NCBI RefSeq assembly: GCF_032118995.1
Contig: NC_092648.1
Location: 19,496,450 to 19,560,449, forward strand
Direction: 5' to 3'
DNA length: 64,000 nt
From: Asterias amurensis
Lineage: Eukaryota; Echinodermata; Asteroidea; Forcipulatida; Asteriidae
Part shown: piece by piece, positions 1 through 12,400 of the stretch
How the letters are laid out: the number at the start of each line of letters is the position of its first letter
How positions within the stretch are numbered: the first letter of the stretch is position 1
Position numbers and translations under genes: made by a program
Notes under the pieces: model-generated
Told to the model about the DNA's origin: nothing
The model's input: the letters and a program-made list of their open reading frames with translations, nothing else
Database searches by the model: none

Positions 1-1200
1 GATTTTTCTATTTAATTAAGTATATTTTCCTATGTCCGATAATGGTATTTTACTGCCGATTTATCAATAAGTAATTCAACGAGTTTATCCATAGTTAACG
101 GGTAACTTTAAAGGTTATAGCTTTATATTGTGTGAGTAACTTAATAATACTAACTTGAGGGGTGGAAGCCTGCCCTCTAGTGTTGGACATTGACACCTCA
201 GTCCAGTTTATATATTTATATTTAGTAATTCTCTGTATTTTCTCTAATGTTATCTTCATGTATGCATTATCTTGATCTTGCCTTTGACTACAAGTGCAAT
301 GTTAAAAAAAATTATTATAACAATTATAATAATTATAGTAGTAAATAATATATCTCTCCCTGACAGTTACAAAAAAAGCACAATGTTGAAAGCTGGAAAA
401 TGTAAAAATGTTGATTCTCCTAAACAGCAAACTTGGACAGTAGAGACCCCTCCACAAACATGATGACATAGTTTAAAGTAAAGTACTGAAATTGGTCTGA
501 TATAATTAATATGTATGTAAGTTGAGATTTTCTCTGCCCCTTTTCTTTGAGCAAAGCCCCAAGCTGTGTCATACAAAATCTTGAATGTTTACCGTTTACA
601 CTTTTAAGGAACAAGGGTAATTGAGGCATTATTTGCCACTGTCTTAAAAGCCTGTTGTTTTATTCTAACCAAAGGGCATAGTTCTGGAGGGAGAGGTGTG
701 GGTCTTTAGTCAACTTCCAAATGTTAGAAGATGTGTTTGAGTAAAATTAATGATAAACCACACTTTACCTCGACCAAGCGTCAAATATCGGGCTGCTATT
801 ATGGAATATCGTAGAGACTTCCCGTTAAGAATTCATTGTTTAAAGTAATTCAAACCAATTCCTTCCAATGATATCGTTTGTAATTTGATATAAATAGTTA
901 ATCACTTTAATTATATCGAAGTAGATTCTTAGTTAATGGTTTACTCTAATTGATATGAACTGTTAAATTTGTATTATGTTAGGTATCAGTATTGACTTTC
1001 AGATTAAATTTATATAAATATTTTGAGCACCTTTTTCACTGCAATACTGTAATGTAAAACAAACCTCTCCTTACCCTTTGCAATTTCCCATTAACTTTGC
1101 AATGTTTATATTTGCCAGTAAAGTATAATAATATGGTGTTATTGTTCGATATAAGCTACCAATAAAGTGTGTGCTGCTTTTCAAAATAAAAGTTTAAAAA
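1..1200 (+). other. Probable 3' UTR end of a plus-strand gene left of the window
   Basis: No conserved reading frame is visible. Two canonical AATAAA signals lie at 1,161-1,166 and 1,185-1,190, and the second is followed by GT-rich sequence (about 1,200-1,220) of the kind found downstream of cleavage sites. I infer that transcription entering from the left ends near 1,200. This gene would converge with TFB2M, whose stop is at 1,802; a minus-strand AATAAA at 1,225-1,230 could serve TFB2M. UTR status is inferred, not shown. Confidence 0.45.
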
Positions 1201-1801
1201 TGTGATCATGTGTGTTTTCTGGAATTTATTATGAATGTTCTAATAGGGGGGGGGAACAAAATACAACTAACAATCTTAAACTCTACAGAAGGACCACTAG
1301 ATGCTAATGACTAACGCCACCCAGGCAATATAATACCCATTGCCTGGTCAATATAAGTACTGCACATCTGTATGCAATGTGAGTGTCTGTTAAGGGTTTG
1401 GGTACTCTCTGTGCTACACGAAACACAAACGTCCACAGATTTACATTGAACTTAAGCGTTTTAAAGACAATGATCGTAGAAAGCTTCTCTCAAAATATTA
1501 CTTATTTTGAGGTGCTGAAGTTTTTGAAAAATGAGTAAAACAATTTAACGTAAATAATGCTCGTCTCAGTGAGTTATAAAGAAAAACAGCACAAATCAAT
1601 TTAAAACACTTAAGAAAAACATGTGACTACAATTATCAGCTCTGAATAGGCCAATATACCCTGTTCACAACGCGCATTTTGACACACAAAATGCCAAACG
1701 GAAGACGCGCGTGTATGTGCACTACGCATTGTGAAAGGGTCTATACATATAAATACTGCAAGTCCGTATACAACAATAATGCCTACCTGTGACTGTGGCC
1801 C

Positions 1802-4800
1802 TCAGTTCTGGATGCCCTGACTCATAATATTTTCGATGATGTCCTCCTCGTCAAGTTCTAGTGCCCTGGAGGCGTACTCAATCACGTCTTCTCCCATCCA
1901 GGAACCGTTGAAGCTCTCTAACTGACAGATCGAGGTGTAGATTCTTAGAAGGTCCGCTGGCTGAACGTCGCCCGTCCGCGTCTTATCAGTGTACCCAAAC
2001 TGGTGGATAATATCTGCATGGCCCGGAGCCCAAGATCTGAATGTTTCGAACGAGCAAATCAACCCGACAATATAGAAGATTTGAAAAACAAACATCTTTT
2101 ACACTTAACTGTTTCTTGTGACGATTATCCCTCAACATTTCCGCATGAATCTTGCTACCAGGAAAAGATACACTGTGCAATCCCCCAGGCAGATTAAATC
2201 AGCCAAATTTTGGGACTGAGTGTTGTTGGCAGGGCCGGTGTCAAATCAACCCTATTCTTATTGGCTACACCATCTATGTGAGCTCAAAGTGATCCTTATG
2301 AACGTTCCAAGTTGTAACCAAAAGTAAGAAATGAGAAGTAAGCTTTGAACTTGTGTGTGACTTGACTACAGTAATTTTTCAAGAATTTTAAAACAAGAAA
2401 TTAATTTTACAAATAAATGACAGGGCGCTGCTAAGGTACCTATGACAACACAATAACCAAACCTCGGCATGCTAGGGATTGAAATACATCAAAATCTTGA
2501 ATTCTTTTTGGGAAATTTTGATAAATTTTACAATGTTAGAATTTAATAATGCTAAAACTTTATGAAAATAAAAAAATGCTAGAAATAAATAATGATAAGC
2601 GTTTGGAGATTTCCTTACATAAAGCACTATATACAAAACTAGTTATTATTATAAAGTGAAACCCACAAGACAGTGAGGAAGAAAACTCACTCTATTATTT
2701 TGGCAAGGTGTTGTTTCCTCTTGACGAGTAACTGTCGGACAAAGTAGACGAAGATAAACGCCTGCTGCTGAGACAGATGATGATTGATGAACAGATCACG
2801 CTTAGGAGTAATCCTCACGAGACAAAGAGTCTGGTCCTTTGTCTGGAGAATGAGGTCAGAACCATTGTTAGAGACAGGATTTCAAACAAGATGGCCGTCT
2901 ATTACAGAGTAAATAATAAAATAATAATACTAAAGTCTTAAATAGCACACGTATCTATCAAACAAGGTACTCAAGGCGCTTTGTATATACATTTTGACAG
3001 GAAGACCCGATTATGTAGCACCTTTATAAGGGTTTACAAGGTGCTCCAGTGCATTCAGCAGCCACAGCCAGGAACACCGGGAAGAACCCCTTCTCTTATT
3101 ATACAAGACACCAGTTTTAAGTTATAATAAGCCTGAAGAATTTTCTGATAAATATTTTTTTAAATATTCACTAATTTTTTAATGATGAGATTAAAGTTTA
3201 CAAGTAAAAATACATTCAACACAATAAATGTCTTACATAAATGACCATTTTAATCCATCTCTTAACTTGCTTCGGTGACCAAAACCTTTATTTTTCACTC
3301 TTAAATTGTTGTTAAAATATCGATGAACTCCTTAGCAATTTCTTTAATGATGTGTTCAACATTTACTTTAACATGCCCAAGATTTATGTTTGTGCTAAAC
3401 TTTCAGAGGCTGGAGTGAGAAAAAAGGCAATGTTGGTCGAATCTGTAATCAATCAACCCAATCAATCAATCATTAAAAACAAAAGGCGCCAAACAAACAG
3501 TCAATGCTCACACAATGCAAAATTAGACTCTAAGAGTCTAGTATGAAAAAATGGCAATATTAACACTACTAACTGGTAACAAATAAATAAGTGAATGAAT
3601 GGAGAGATGAATCAATCAATCAATTAATCATTATATATAAAGGTGCCAATCCAGCAGTCAATGCTCACTGCAACACAAAAATGAACATGTACAGTCAAGA
3701 GAGAGAGAGAGAGAAAAGAAACAGGCAAAAACAGTTGAATCTAAAATAGACAATTTGATATATCAATGCAAAACTAGACTTGCAAAGACTTGCAAGGTCT
3801 AGTGTGAGAACAAAGCAATACTATTAGAATCTGAAAAAGACAAATCTCCACAATGCAAAACTTGAACAGTTACAAACATCACACAAGATTTAAAGAAAAC
3901 ATTTTATATACAAGATTAACAAAATCCCATTGTTTTGTTCAGTTGACATAAACTCATAGAGTTTTGAAACAGGGAAACTTTGGTATCAACATGATACAAA
4001 AAAACATCAATGAGGAAAACAAAAGATACTTACATTTGAAATGGAATTATTTTGCTCTCCACTAAAATATGGATTGAAAGAAGTAAGTGGCTCCTACAAA
4101 TCAATGAAAAAAAACAGAAATATTAAGGACTTCGAAAAGAAGTTCACAAGTTTTGGTTGTCCAGTTGACCAGTTACACTATGGGCCAAATTTCTTAGAAA
4201 TGGTCTTATTCTCTGGTTTTCGTCTTTGATTTGATAATTTTTATTTTGTTCATGTATTTTACTGCACATTTTTACTATTACAGCAATGTAATTTAACTTT
4301 TACAGCCATAAACTAATAAACTACATTATAAAAACTAAAGTATTAAAAAAAAAAAGAAAAAAAAAAGAATCGCGCCCACGTAAAACTCAAAATAACTTGG
4401 TCCCGGAAGCTCAAATACACACAAGATTTGCACAGACTTTGTAAAGATTTCCTGCAACCATCTCCAAAAGAATGTCCATGTACATGCAAAGCAATCCAGT
4501 CACAGGGCCTGAATAGCAAAGATCTGATAAACTTAACACTAACCTTGTGTAGAAGTTGAATATCACAGCTGAGCTGCATCAATGCCGACAGGGCTCGATA
4601 CTTGAACATGTTTCCTGCTGGTTGAGACATCACCTTAGTTAAGAAAATAAACCGTAAATCAGTTCTTTAGAATTTGGTAGAAAACAAAAGTTATATACAA
4701 CACTACGGAAACAAACCTGTATTAGAATAATAGTTAGTATAATTTTGAGTTGATTTAAGAAAAATAGACTAGAGCAGGACTTGAAACTGTGACCTCAAGA

Positions 4801-7390
4801 TTAGCGTACCGGCGTCTTTCAACTGAGCTATCTAGCCCTTATGTTAGCAGTCTCTCTTTTTGGTCAACATCTTTGTTCGAGGGTGCCAGCTATTCAACCT
4901 GTAACTGCTGTGTAGCCAGTTGTTAATGATACAACCTGGGAAGCAGCAACACAGTCAGTTTCCTTCACAGTTTGTTAAATAAAATAATAATAAAATATTT
5001 TATAATAATAAAATAATAATATAATTAAATTTGGTTCTTGTCAAAGACATAAGTGCCTTGTTCAAGGACAAAAGTGTCTCTCTTGCTCAAGGACACAAAT
5101 CCACCCTCTGGCAACAGAACTCGAGTACGCTTGCCGATCGACCACAACACTCCACACCAATGGAAACATTTCAACAATTTTAAACAAATTTCTTAGTGCC
5201 CTTCCCCCCCCCCCCAAATGTCTGGACAGTCTAAGTGTTCTATCTGTACTCACATCGTAACAAGCCTCCGACATGAAGATGTTGAATTCAACTCGACCAT
5301 ACTTGAATGAGGCCAATCTCTCCAACAACTGGCTCGTAATGATGTAAGCGTGGGTCCTTTCTTTCTTGTAAGGTATACTGCCAATCACTTTGATGGGTAT
5401 GTCTGGAAATATACGAACATTTGAAATAAAAGAAATACTGGCTATTGATCCCTTGCAATGATGTCATATTTGACTACTGTCTTCCGATGGCATTCCGTTT
5501 TGGAATGTAGTTACAAATATTGTTTGTGGCTTACGTCACAGGCTTTGCCTAGAATGAACAATGTACAGTAACACACAGGGAATCTGAGTCTCCAAGTGGC
5601 TGGGCAAGAATGATCATGTGGTGGCATCATGGCCAATCTCATGACCCTGCCTCCTGCCGATTTCTGCATTTGCAATCAACAATCTTCACATACGGGGCAA
5701 GTGCCGAAATTTCTGCAAAAGCTGTTCAAGAGAAGAATGCCTAGTAACGTGAAGTACCCAAGCAAATCAGCAAAAGAGGTCTCTGCCAATTTGTTAAATA
5801 CGCTTGACATAAGCGCGGAATTCCCTGCTTCCATAAACACTGTTTTTTTGCTAACGGTAAGCCATGAAATTTTGCTCAGAATGAACTTGGCCAATAGAGA
5901 GCTATGACAGCTAACTGTCAAGGAACTTGAGCTTTTCATCGAATGCACAATCATTAAAAGGTAAACCTTATTTCTGTTCCACACAATTAAACCAATGTGT
6001 CATTCATAAAGAGGGTACAAAAAATGTATGAAAAATAAAAAATGAGGGTACCTGCTTCCCATGGTACTGGTTCAATTCCCTCAAAGACCTGAGGAGTTCG
6101 AACAATCGGTGGCTTGATGACACTGGTACCGTGGTAATGCATCGAGAAGAAGTCAGCATGCATTGCTCTAAGTCTACCGTCGGAATGAGAGGCTACTTTC
6201 CCTAGAGTAGGTAAGAAGGCCTTCTCACGCTCCATTGCTAACAGTCTACGGGCACCAGAGTTTAGGAGCTGCCTCGTTAGAATGCCCGGTCCTGAAAGGG
6301 GACAGAAAAATATCGGATTAACTGAGGTCTACATCGAACCAAGTTTCTGTATTTATGTTAAAAAAATGTGTTTAGGGTTTGAAGCTTGGCTTTATTTTAG
6401 AAAATAGTCAGTAGGCAGGGTTCTCACCGTGCACAAGCTATTGTATTGGGGACAGCCCCCCCCAAAAAAAAAAACCTATTTAATTTCTTTATTTCGCATG
6501 AAATCATAAAAATGCGCCAGATTGCACTAAAAAATAAGAGTTACTCAAACTGTAGCATTTTGACTTCTTTAGGAAATACACGGAGACCACAACCTTCCTC
6601 TTCAAAAGTTTCCCATTGACTTAAAGATTTTCCAATGGAAGAGCCCTTTGCAAAATCAAAATAGCCTCGCCTTTTCAAAGATGATTTTCACGGAAGTTTA
6701 CGCAACTGTGTAAGTCCGCTTTGTGCAACATTTATGTTGTACACCAATACCACAAGACATCCTTGTGGACATAAACAGTTGCGCAAAGTTTCGAGGAAAT
6801 CGTTTGCAGGCCTGCTTGCAGTCACACTCACCCGGACTGGTCTCAATAATCAGGGCCTTCTCCTTTTCCAGGCTTCCATCAGGAAACACCTTATCAACCA
6901 TCAGCTCCGCAAGATCAGGATCAAGTACAAACCGAATCTTCTTCCTCCCAAGACACTTATATCTGTCTCTCATTTTCTCCAAGCTCTCTGCTGGAGGCAG
7001 GGCGAGAGCAGATTGACTACTCGCCCACCTTACACTATAGAAACGTCTCTCTGATAGTTCGGGACGACATTTCAGTTTGTCTTGATCCTTCAATGAGCTA
7101 CTTAAGGTACTATGGTGAGAGACCTTTGGCACAGATGGGCTGGAAGAAGTCTTTGCGTGTTGGCAAACTTTAACTTTGCATAAACTTAGAGTGTTGTTGT
7201 GAAGATTGTCACATTTTAGGGTTGAGTAGTTTCTTTGCGATAAAACAACAACTGGGACTGCACATTTTCTTAAATGTGACCGCAGAATTTCAGTCCTAGC
7301 CGAACAGGAAACGTTACTTTGTGACTGACTGAGTCTATGGCATAAGCAGGCTTTCAACAGTCTTGCGCTGCCCGAAGAGAATGACATCAT
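1802..7390 (-). CDS. TFB2M: Mitochondrial transcription factor B2 / dimethyladenosine transferase 2 (TFB2M), seven coding exons
   Basis: TFB2M works with the mitochondrial RNA polymerase to open mtDNA promoters; it belongs to the KsgA/Dim1 rRNA adenine dimethylase family. Coding exons, in transcript order: 7,390-6,832; 6,291-6,052; 5,402-5,254; 4,633-4,544; 4,093-4,034; 2,842-2,691; 2,036-1,802. They total 1,485 nt (494 aa plus stop) and every junction is phase-compatible with GT/AG ends. The N-terminal ~140 residues are Ser/Arg-rich with few acidic residues at the start, as in a mitochondrial presequence. The SAM-binding motif I reads ETSPGPG at residues 183-189, split by intron 1. Later blocks are collinear with my memory of human TFB2M: HADFF, VIKPP, EPVPW, KYGRVEFN, EPLTSF, ITPKRDLF. 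Introns 4 and 5 carry a SINE-like tRNA fragment and degenerate repeats. The start is the first of two adjacent ATGs. TFB1M is less likely because the VIKPP and EPVPW blocks match TFB2M. Confidence 0.95.
3400..3870. repeat. Degenerate threefold repeat in TFB2M intron 5
   Basis: Three diverged copies of a block reading roughly TAGTGTGAGAACAAAGCAAT occur near 3,413, 3,539 and 3,799. They are separated by CAATCAAT runs and by a second shared block, CAGTCAATGCTCAC, near 3,500 and 3,656. A short GA run sits near 3,701. The arrangement looks like an old tandem repeat or a degraded element. Confidence 0.45.
4770..4842 (-). mobile_element. tRNA-derived sequence, probable SINE head
   Basis: Read on the minus strand it has an A-box-like TAGCTCAGTTG (4,820-4,830) and a B-box-like GTTTCAAGTCC (4,777-4,787), spaced as in tRNA genes. 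I cannot pair a proper acceptor or anticodon stem, so a functional tRNA is unlikely. It lies in TFB2M intron 3. Minus-strand sequence near 5,040-5,100 contains GTGTCCTTGAGCAAG, a motif shared with the SINE bodies elsewhere in this window. Confidence 0.45.
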
Positions 7391-9126
7391 GGCCGAGTAT
7401 TGAAGCTAGAACAACACGTATAAGTTTGATTCCAAGATTTCAAAACCACTTCATCAACTTTTCAGAGCTTTGCATTGTTGGTGTATGTTTCCATGAACAA
7501 ATGCTTTGCGTCAGTGCATGTTTCCATGATTCGAATGAGTAAGTAAAATATTGTCCTTGATGAGTAAAACCTTTCACTACATGTATCGTGTTTAAAACTC
7601 TTCACTCATTCTAAGATACATCAACCTCACAGTGAGCTCCTTCACAAGTTGGAAACCCCATTTTTCTCAGGACCTGGGTCTGGGAAGATAGCAATGAATA
7701 CAAATTGTTTAAATTTAATTCAGCATTAGTTGGGTCAAGCACCAATCTTTTATAACCCAAATTTTAATGAATCAGCACTCGGTATCACGCACAATGATTG
7801 GGCTAAATGGGCTCACTCCCATCATGCATCACTAAAGTCTGTATATATCCTACTGTCCTGAACAAGAATTTTTACAAGCTCATCAGTGACCCAATCTCAG
7901 GGGTCTTGCATTAGATAAGAGCAGCTGGGCCGAGTGACTGAAGTGAAAAAGCACATTTGAAATGGGCCATATCATTTGTACATGTAATTAAAATATATGC
8001 ACATTTTATCGTGGAACTCTCTCGCACACACGTCTACTCAGTTAAGTAACTTGCCCAATTAATTTGTAACTTTTTAATTAAAGTAAGGTTTAATTTGAAA
8101 TTAAATAATGGAGACAAAATGGTGGCTGGATCATCGAATGTGGAATTTAAGTATTTATGTTTCTTTATTTATTTATTTTCATTTAGTTATTATAGTTAAT
8201 ACTTTAATTTAATTTAATTAAATTAATATTAATTTTTTATTAATTTATTCAATTTTTTTATTTTTTATTTGGGATTCGCGGTTTGTTGGTAGGCCCAGGA
8301 TAGGATGATCATGATGATGGTTCATGGAAGGACTCAGTCACAACTAATAATACATCTGACGTAAAAAAAAACCATGGAATCACAAAAAAGGCCTCCATCA
8401 TATGATCATGTCCACGGCCAGACGTGTGTGACTAGCTGTCCGCAATCTGGGCACACACACTATGATGATCACTACCTAAACCTACCTAGGCCCTACGAAA
8501 CAAAGTTTCACCAGAAAGCAGCAATTAAAACAAGAAAATAATTATAAAGGTACATTGTACTCCTAGGAGTCCTAATGTTTTCTCTTAAACCGGCTTACCT
8601 TGCTGTTTCAAATCATGCGTTCGTTTATTCTAATTCTTCAGAGCCGGCGCATGCAGGATTTTCCTTCTACCCGTGCGTGACCTTTGCTCTCCATACGACA
8701 TGCACGACGTACATACGATACGAGAATGTCAAGGAGAGGTGTTGCCTGGGAAGGAGGGGGGGGTTCAAATAAACTTATTAATTATTTTTTGGAAAAGAAA
8801 AAAAATGCTCTTTTGGGTGGAGAAGAACTATCTAAAAAAGTACAACCGGTGAAACTATGGAGGAAAAATATAATCCTTCTTTCCAGTAATGATATTCTCC
8901 CACCCCCCCCTTTCCCGGCCCCGCGCCCCGCCCCAGCCATTGTCCATTTCAACCTCGTTTTTTTGTGCACTGAATTTCATCACCCCCACGACATAGAAAT
9001 GTACCCGATGTGAGAACGAGAATGTTTTTGTTATCAAAAAAAAACAATAACATGGAAGGAAGCGCCTACTGCTGAACTGCAAAACAAGTGACAGATTGTT
9101 GTTGATGCCCAATAAACCCGATTATA
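7391..9126. other. Head-to-head intergenic region between TFB2M and the F-box gene
   Basis: About 2 kb separates the divergent start codons. It holds a very AT-rich stretch (about 8,090-8,280) and a C-rich run near 8,900-8,935. I see no open frame with conserved content and no clear TATA box. Promoters for both genes are expected here, but I cannot point to specific sites. Confidence 0.4.
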
Positions 9127-9204
9127 AAACCTCAGATCCCATGTCTTGATCCGCTTGCACCATTTGAACATGACCCGAGAATCATTTCGTGAATCGGTAA
9201 ATAT
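9127..9204 (+). pseudogene. Decayed duplicate of the F-box gene's first coding exon
   Basis: From 9,127 the sequence closely follows the end of the real first exon (9,468-9,556). It encodes KPQIPCLDPLAPFEHDPRII where the exon encodes KPQISCLAPLEPDVVEPNQR. It has lost a few codons, reads into an in-frame TGA, and still ends in a matching ATCG|GTAAAT where the real exon has ATCG|GTAAAG. It is a partial local duplication about 340 bp upstream. It might be used as an alternative 5' exon, but the stop argues that it is dead. Confidence 0.6.
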
Positions 9205-9431
9205 TAATTCATTAATTCTGACCAAATTATGCAAATAAAAAAATAAATACATTCTCGTTCTCACATCATATTTTACCTTTTAAGTTTAAATTAATAAATT
9301 CTTCTGTCACAGGTTCGTATGTAAGTAATTGTTGGGCCTCATCATCAGAGAAACAGAGTTTGGAAGACTTTATTAAGACGTTTCAACCTCCACCCCATAG
9401 AGAGGAGCACCTCCATCTATATATCTCAAGT

Positions 9432-12400
9432 ATGGCGAACAGGGAGCTGTTTTCAGCGCCTCACTCCAAACCTCAGATCTCCTGTCTTGCTCCACTTGAA
9501 CCAGATGTTGTTGAGCCGAACCAGAGAATTATTCCTTGGGCAAGCCTTAGTTATCGGTAAAGTGTACAGTCATCATAATTTCATTACAGGAAAGATTATA
9601 ATTTTTTTAATTCATAAACTCAAGCATGAAATCTTCAGGGTAGCTAGTGACTTGCTACTCCTAATTCTATGAGGTTTGTTCCACTATTGTCTCCTCAAAG
9701 TTCTAGGACTTTCCATTTCATTGGTCTCTGTCGTCTTTTGGACTTGACCACACTACATATCAAAATTGGGATGCTTTTTAACACTGAACTAGCCGTCTAG
9801 AGCATTTGGATTAAATTCTGACTGGTCGACTGTCTGTTTTAACTGGCTTGTAGCCAGCGTACCTCTGTTATTGTGAAAGAAGAATACTGACTTCCAGCAA
9901 AATTTAAAAAAGAAATGTATGATAATGTATCAGAGTTTATGAATGCACCTCAAAAAAAGTTGAGTTGAATCATGAGGGATGTTTAAATTTACTATTTTCT
10001 GATGTGATTTATGAAAGACATAATATAACATTATTATAACATGAAATAAAACTCTTCGCATGTCTGTAGATACAAAGCTCAGCCACAGCCCCCACACAGA
10101 TCTGACGTGACTACCAAGACCAAACAAGCAAAATCAAAAAAGGGAAAGAAAACCAAGTCAAAAGTGAGTAAAAGAACCGGCTTGTGGTAGGACACTCTTT
10201 ATGACCTGATTTTCCCCCTGATTTTCTTTGCTGACAGTTGGTAAGAGTTCTTTGATGGTTAAAACCATCAATCCTTTAATTGAGTTGAACCTGATTTTTT
10301 TATTATAATTTTTTTTTTTTTTTGGGGGGGGGGGGAATCTTTTGTTTACTCACACGGCCACAACCTTGGTGCAGCAGGCCAGTTTTATTATTATTTTTTA
10401 TTTCTTTTTCATTCCATTTATTAAGATGCCATCAGTCATTTATACTTTGATGTCATTGACCTATTCAGGTGAAAACACGTTCATCCAATGGTGCCTCGTC
10501 AACCTCTACCAATGATCCCAGTGTGTACGGCAGTGATCACATCAGTGCACTGCCTCAATACTGTCTGCTTAGGATCTTCAACTACCTCTCTGCGAGTGAC
10601 CTATTGAGGGTCGGCTTAGTTTGCAGAATGTGGAACCAGCTGTCTATAGACAAAAGCTTGGTTTGTAAACTTTGGTCATTTTAAAATTATTGTGCATTGT
10701 TTTTTTATGTTTTTTAAAGAAAGCAAGTTATAAGCAGTCAGACTGGAGACTGAGGGTTGAGACTGAAACTTGAGACTGGGAACTCAGACTCAAAGTCGGC
10801 ACTGAAGACTCAGACATGAGTTGAGAATGAGGTTTCAAACAGAGACTCAAGACTGAGGGTTCAGACTGACACTGGACACTGAGAATCCGGAGTCAAAGTC
10901 AACACTGAAGAGGCGGTACTCAGACTCGAGATGAGGGTGCAGACTGAGACTCTACACTGAGGACTCAGACTCTGACTTGAGACTGAGGGTTCAGACTGAG
11001 ATTGAGACTGAGGGTTCAGACATAAACTGGACACTGAAAACTCAGACTCAAAGTCAACACTAAAGAGTGGGATACTCAGAATCAAGATGATGGTGCAGAC
11101 TGAAACTCAATACTGAGGACTCAGACTCAAAGTTGACGCTGAGGACCTGGACTCAGACTAGAGACTGAGAAGTCGGACTCGGACTCGACACCGAGGAATC
11201 AGACTCAAAGTAAACACTAAAGACTCGGACTCAGACTCAACATGAGTATGCATCTTCGAAAGGAACAGATAAGATGGAGCACACACAGAAATCAATGCTG
11301 TAATTTTTCTATATTTATTTGTTTACTACATTTTGCAGTGGAAGAACGTGAGTCTGGAAGGTACACAAGTGAAGGACTATCCAAAAGCTGTCAAGATCTT
11401 TCAAGCACGTGGAACCATCGCATTGGTAAGTCAATCAAAGCAGGCTTATAGTAATAAAGAACTTCAAATTCAATAGCTCTCTATTTGACCCTGCGGAAAC
11501 AATGTACATCACACTGAGAATCATTAGATTGTGAGACGTGTTCATGGAGAGATCTGTTTTAACCTGGTCATGTGTTAAAATGAGTCTGTTCAAGAGACTC
11601 TTAGATAAAAAAAGAAAAAGAAAAAATCAATAGTACCATATTGGTCTCATACTTCAAAAACGTAGCTCTAAAATACCTTGCAGGAAAGTACTGAATATTG
11701 AAGCCCCTTGAGCGTCACTGAGTGATTGATATATGAGGGCTATAAAAGAAGTCGCTTTTATTATTATTCTTATTATTACTTTTAAGACCGTGTGTTTGCC
11801 CATTTTCTTTATCTTTCCAATTTTCTATGAAAATCCGTCTTTTAGGATTTTTACAACAACACGATGATGGAGTTTACTAGAAGCGTTTACATGAGGGACA
11901 TCTACTCTATAATCAAGAGACTTCCTCAGCTGCAGTACCTTCACTTCGGCCATGCTTCCACCTCCGTCATCAGTCAGGTCCCACAGTGTCTACCAGACTT
12001 AAGAGTTCTGCAAGTACACTGGCTGGAAGGAATGTTCTCAAAGAGGTTAGTTAAACTCTTAAATCATCTCGATTGGGGTATACTCCTACCTAGTTTGGTA
12101 ACCCTTCCCCTCAGTCAAGGTATCATCCATGTCCAATTAGGAAACTAGGGGACAACAACATCATGAGCATCTTGGCACCAAAACTATCCCTCATAAGGTG
12201 TATGCTTACCCCGTTTGGTAACCCCTCCACTCGATGAGGGTATAATCAATCCCCATTGAGGAAATTAGGAGAAAACAACATAATGAGCATCTGTTACCCG
12301 GATTGGGATCATTTTTTTCAAATGGAAAAGGATATCCGTATCTGGAATCCTGTGATCTTTTTCACCCAAACTCAAACACCATTACAATACAGTTGATGTT

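Noticed and set aside
4770-4842. Functional tRNA gene on the minus strand
   Set aside because: A and B boxes are present, but acceptor and anticodon stems do not pair; more likely a SINE head.
5629-5984. Overlapping frames of about 100 codons in TFB2M intron 2
   Set aside because: They lie between two well-supported TFB2M exons and resemble nothing; chance frames.
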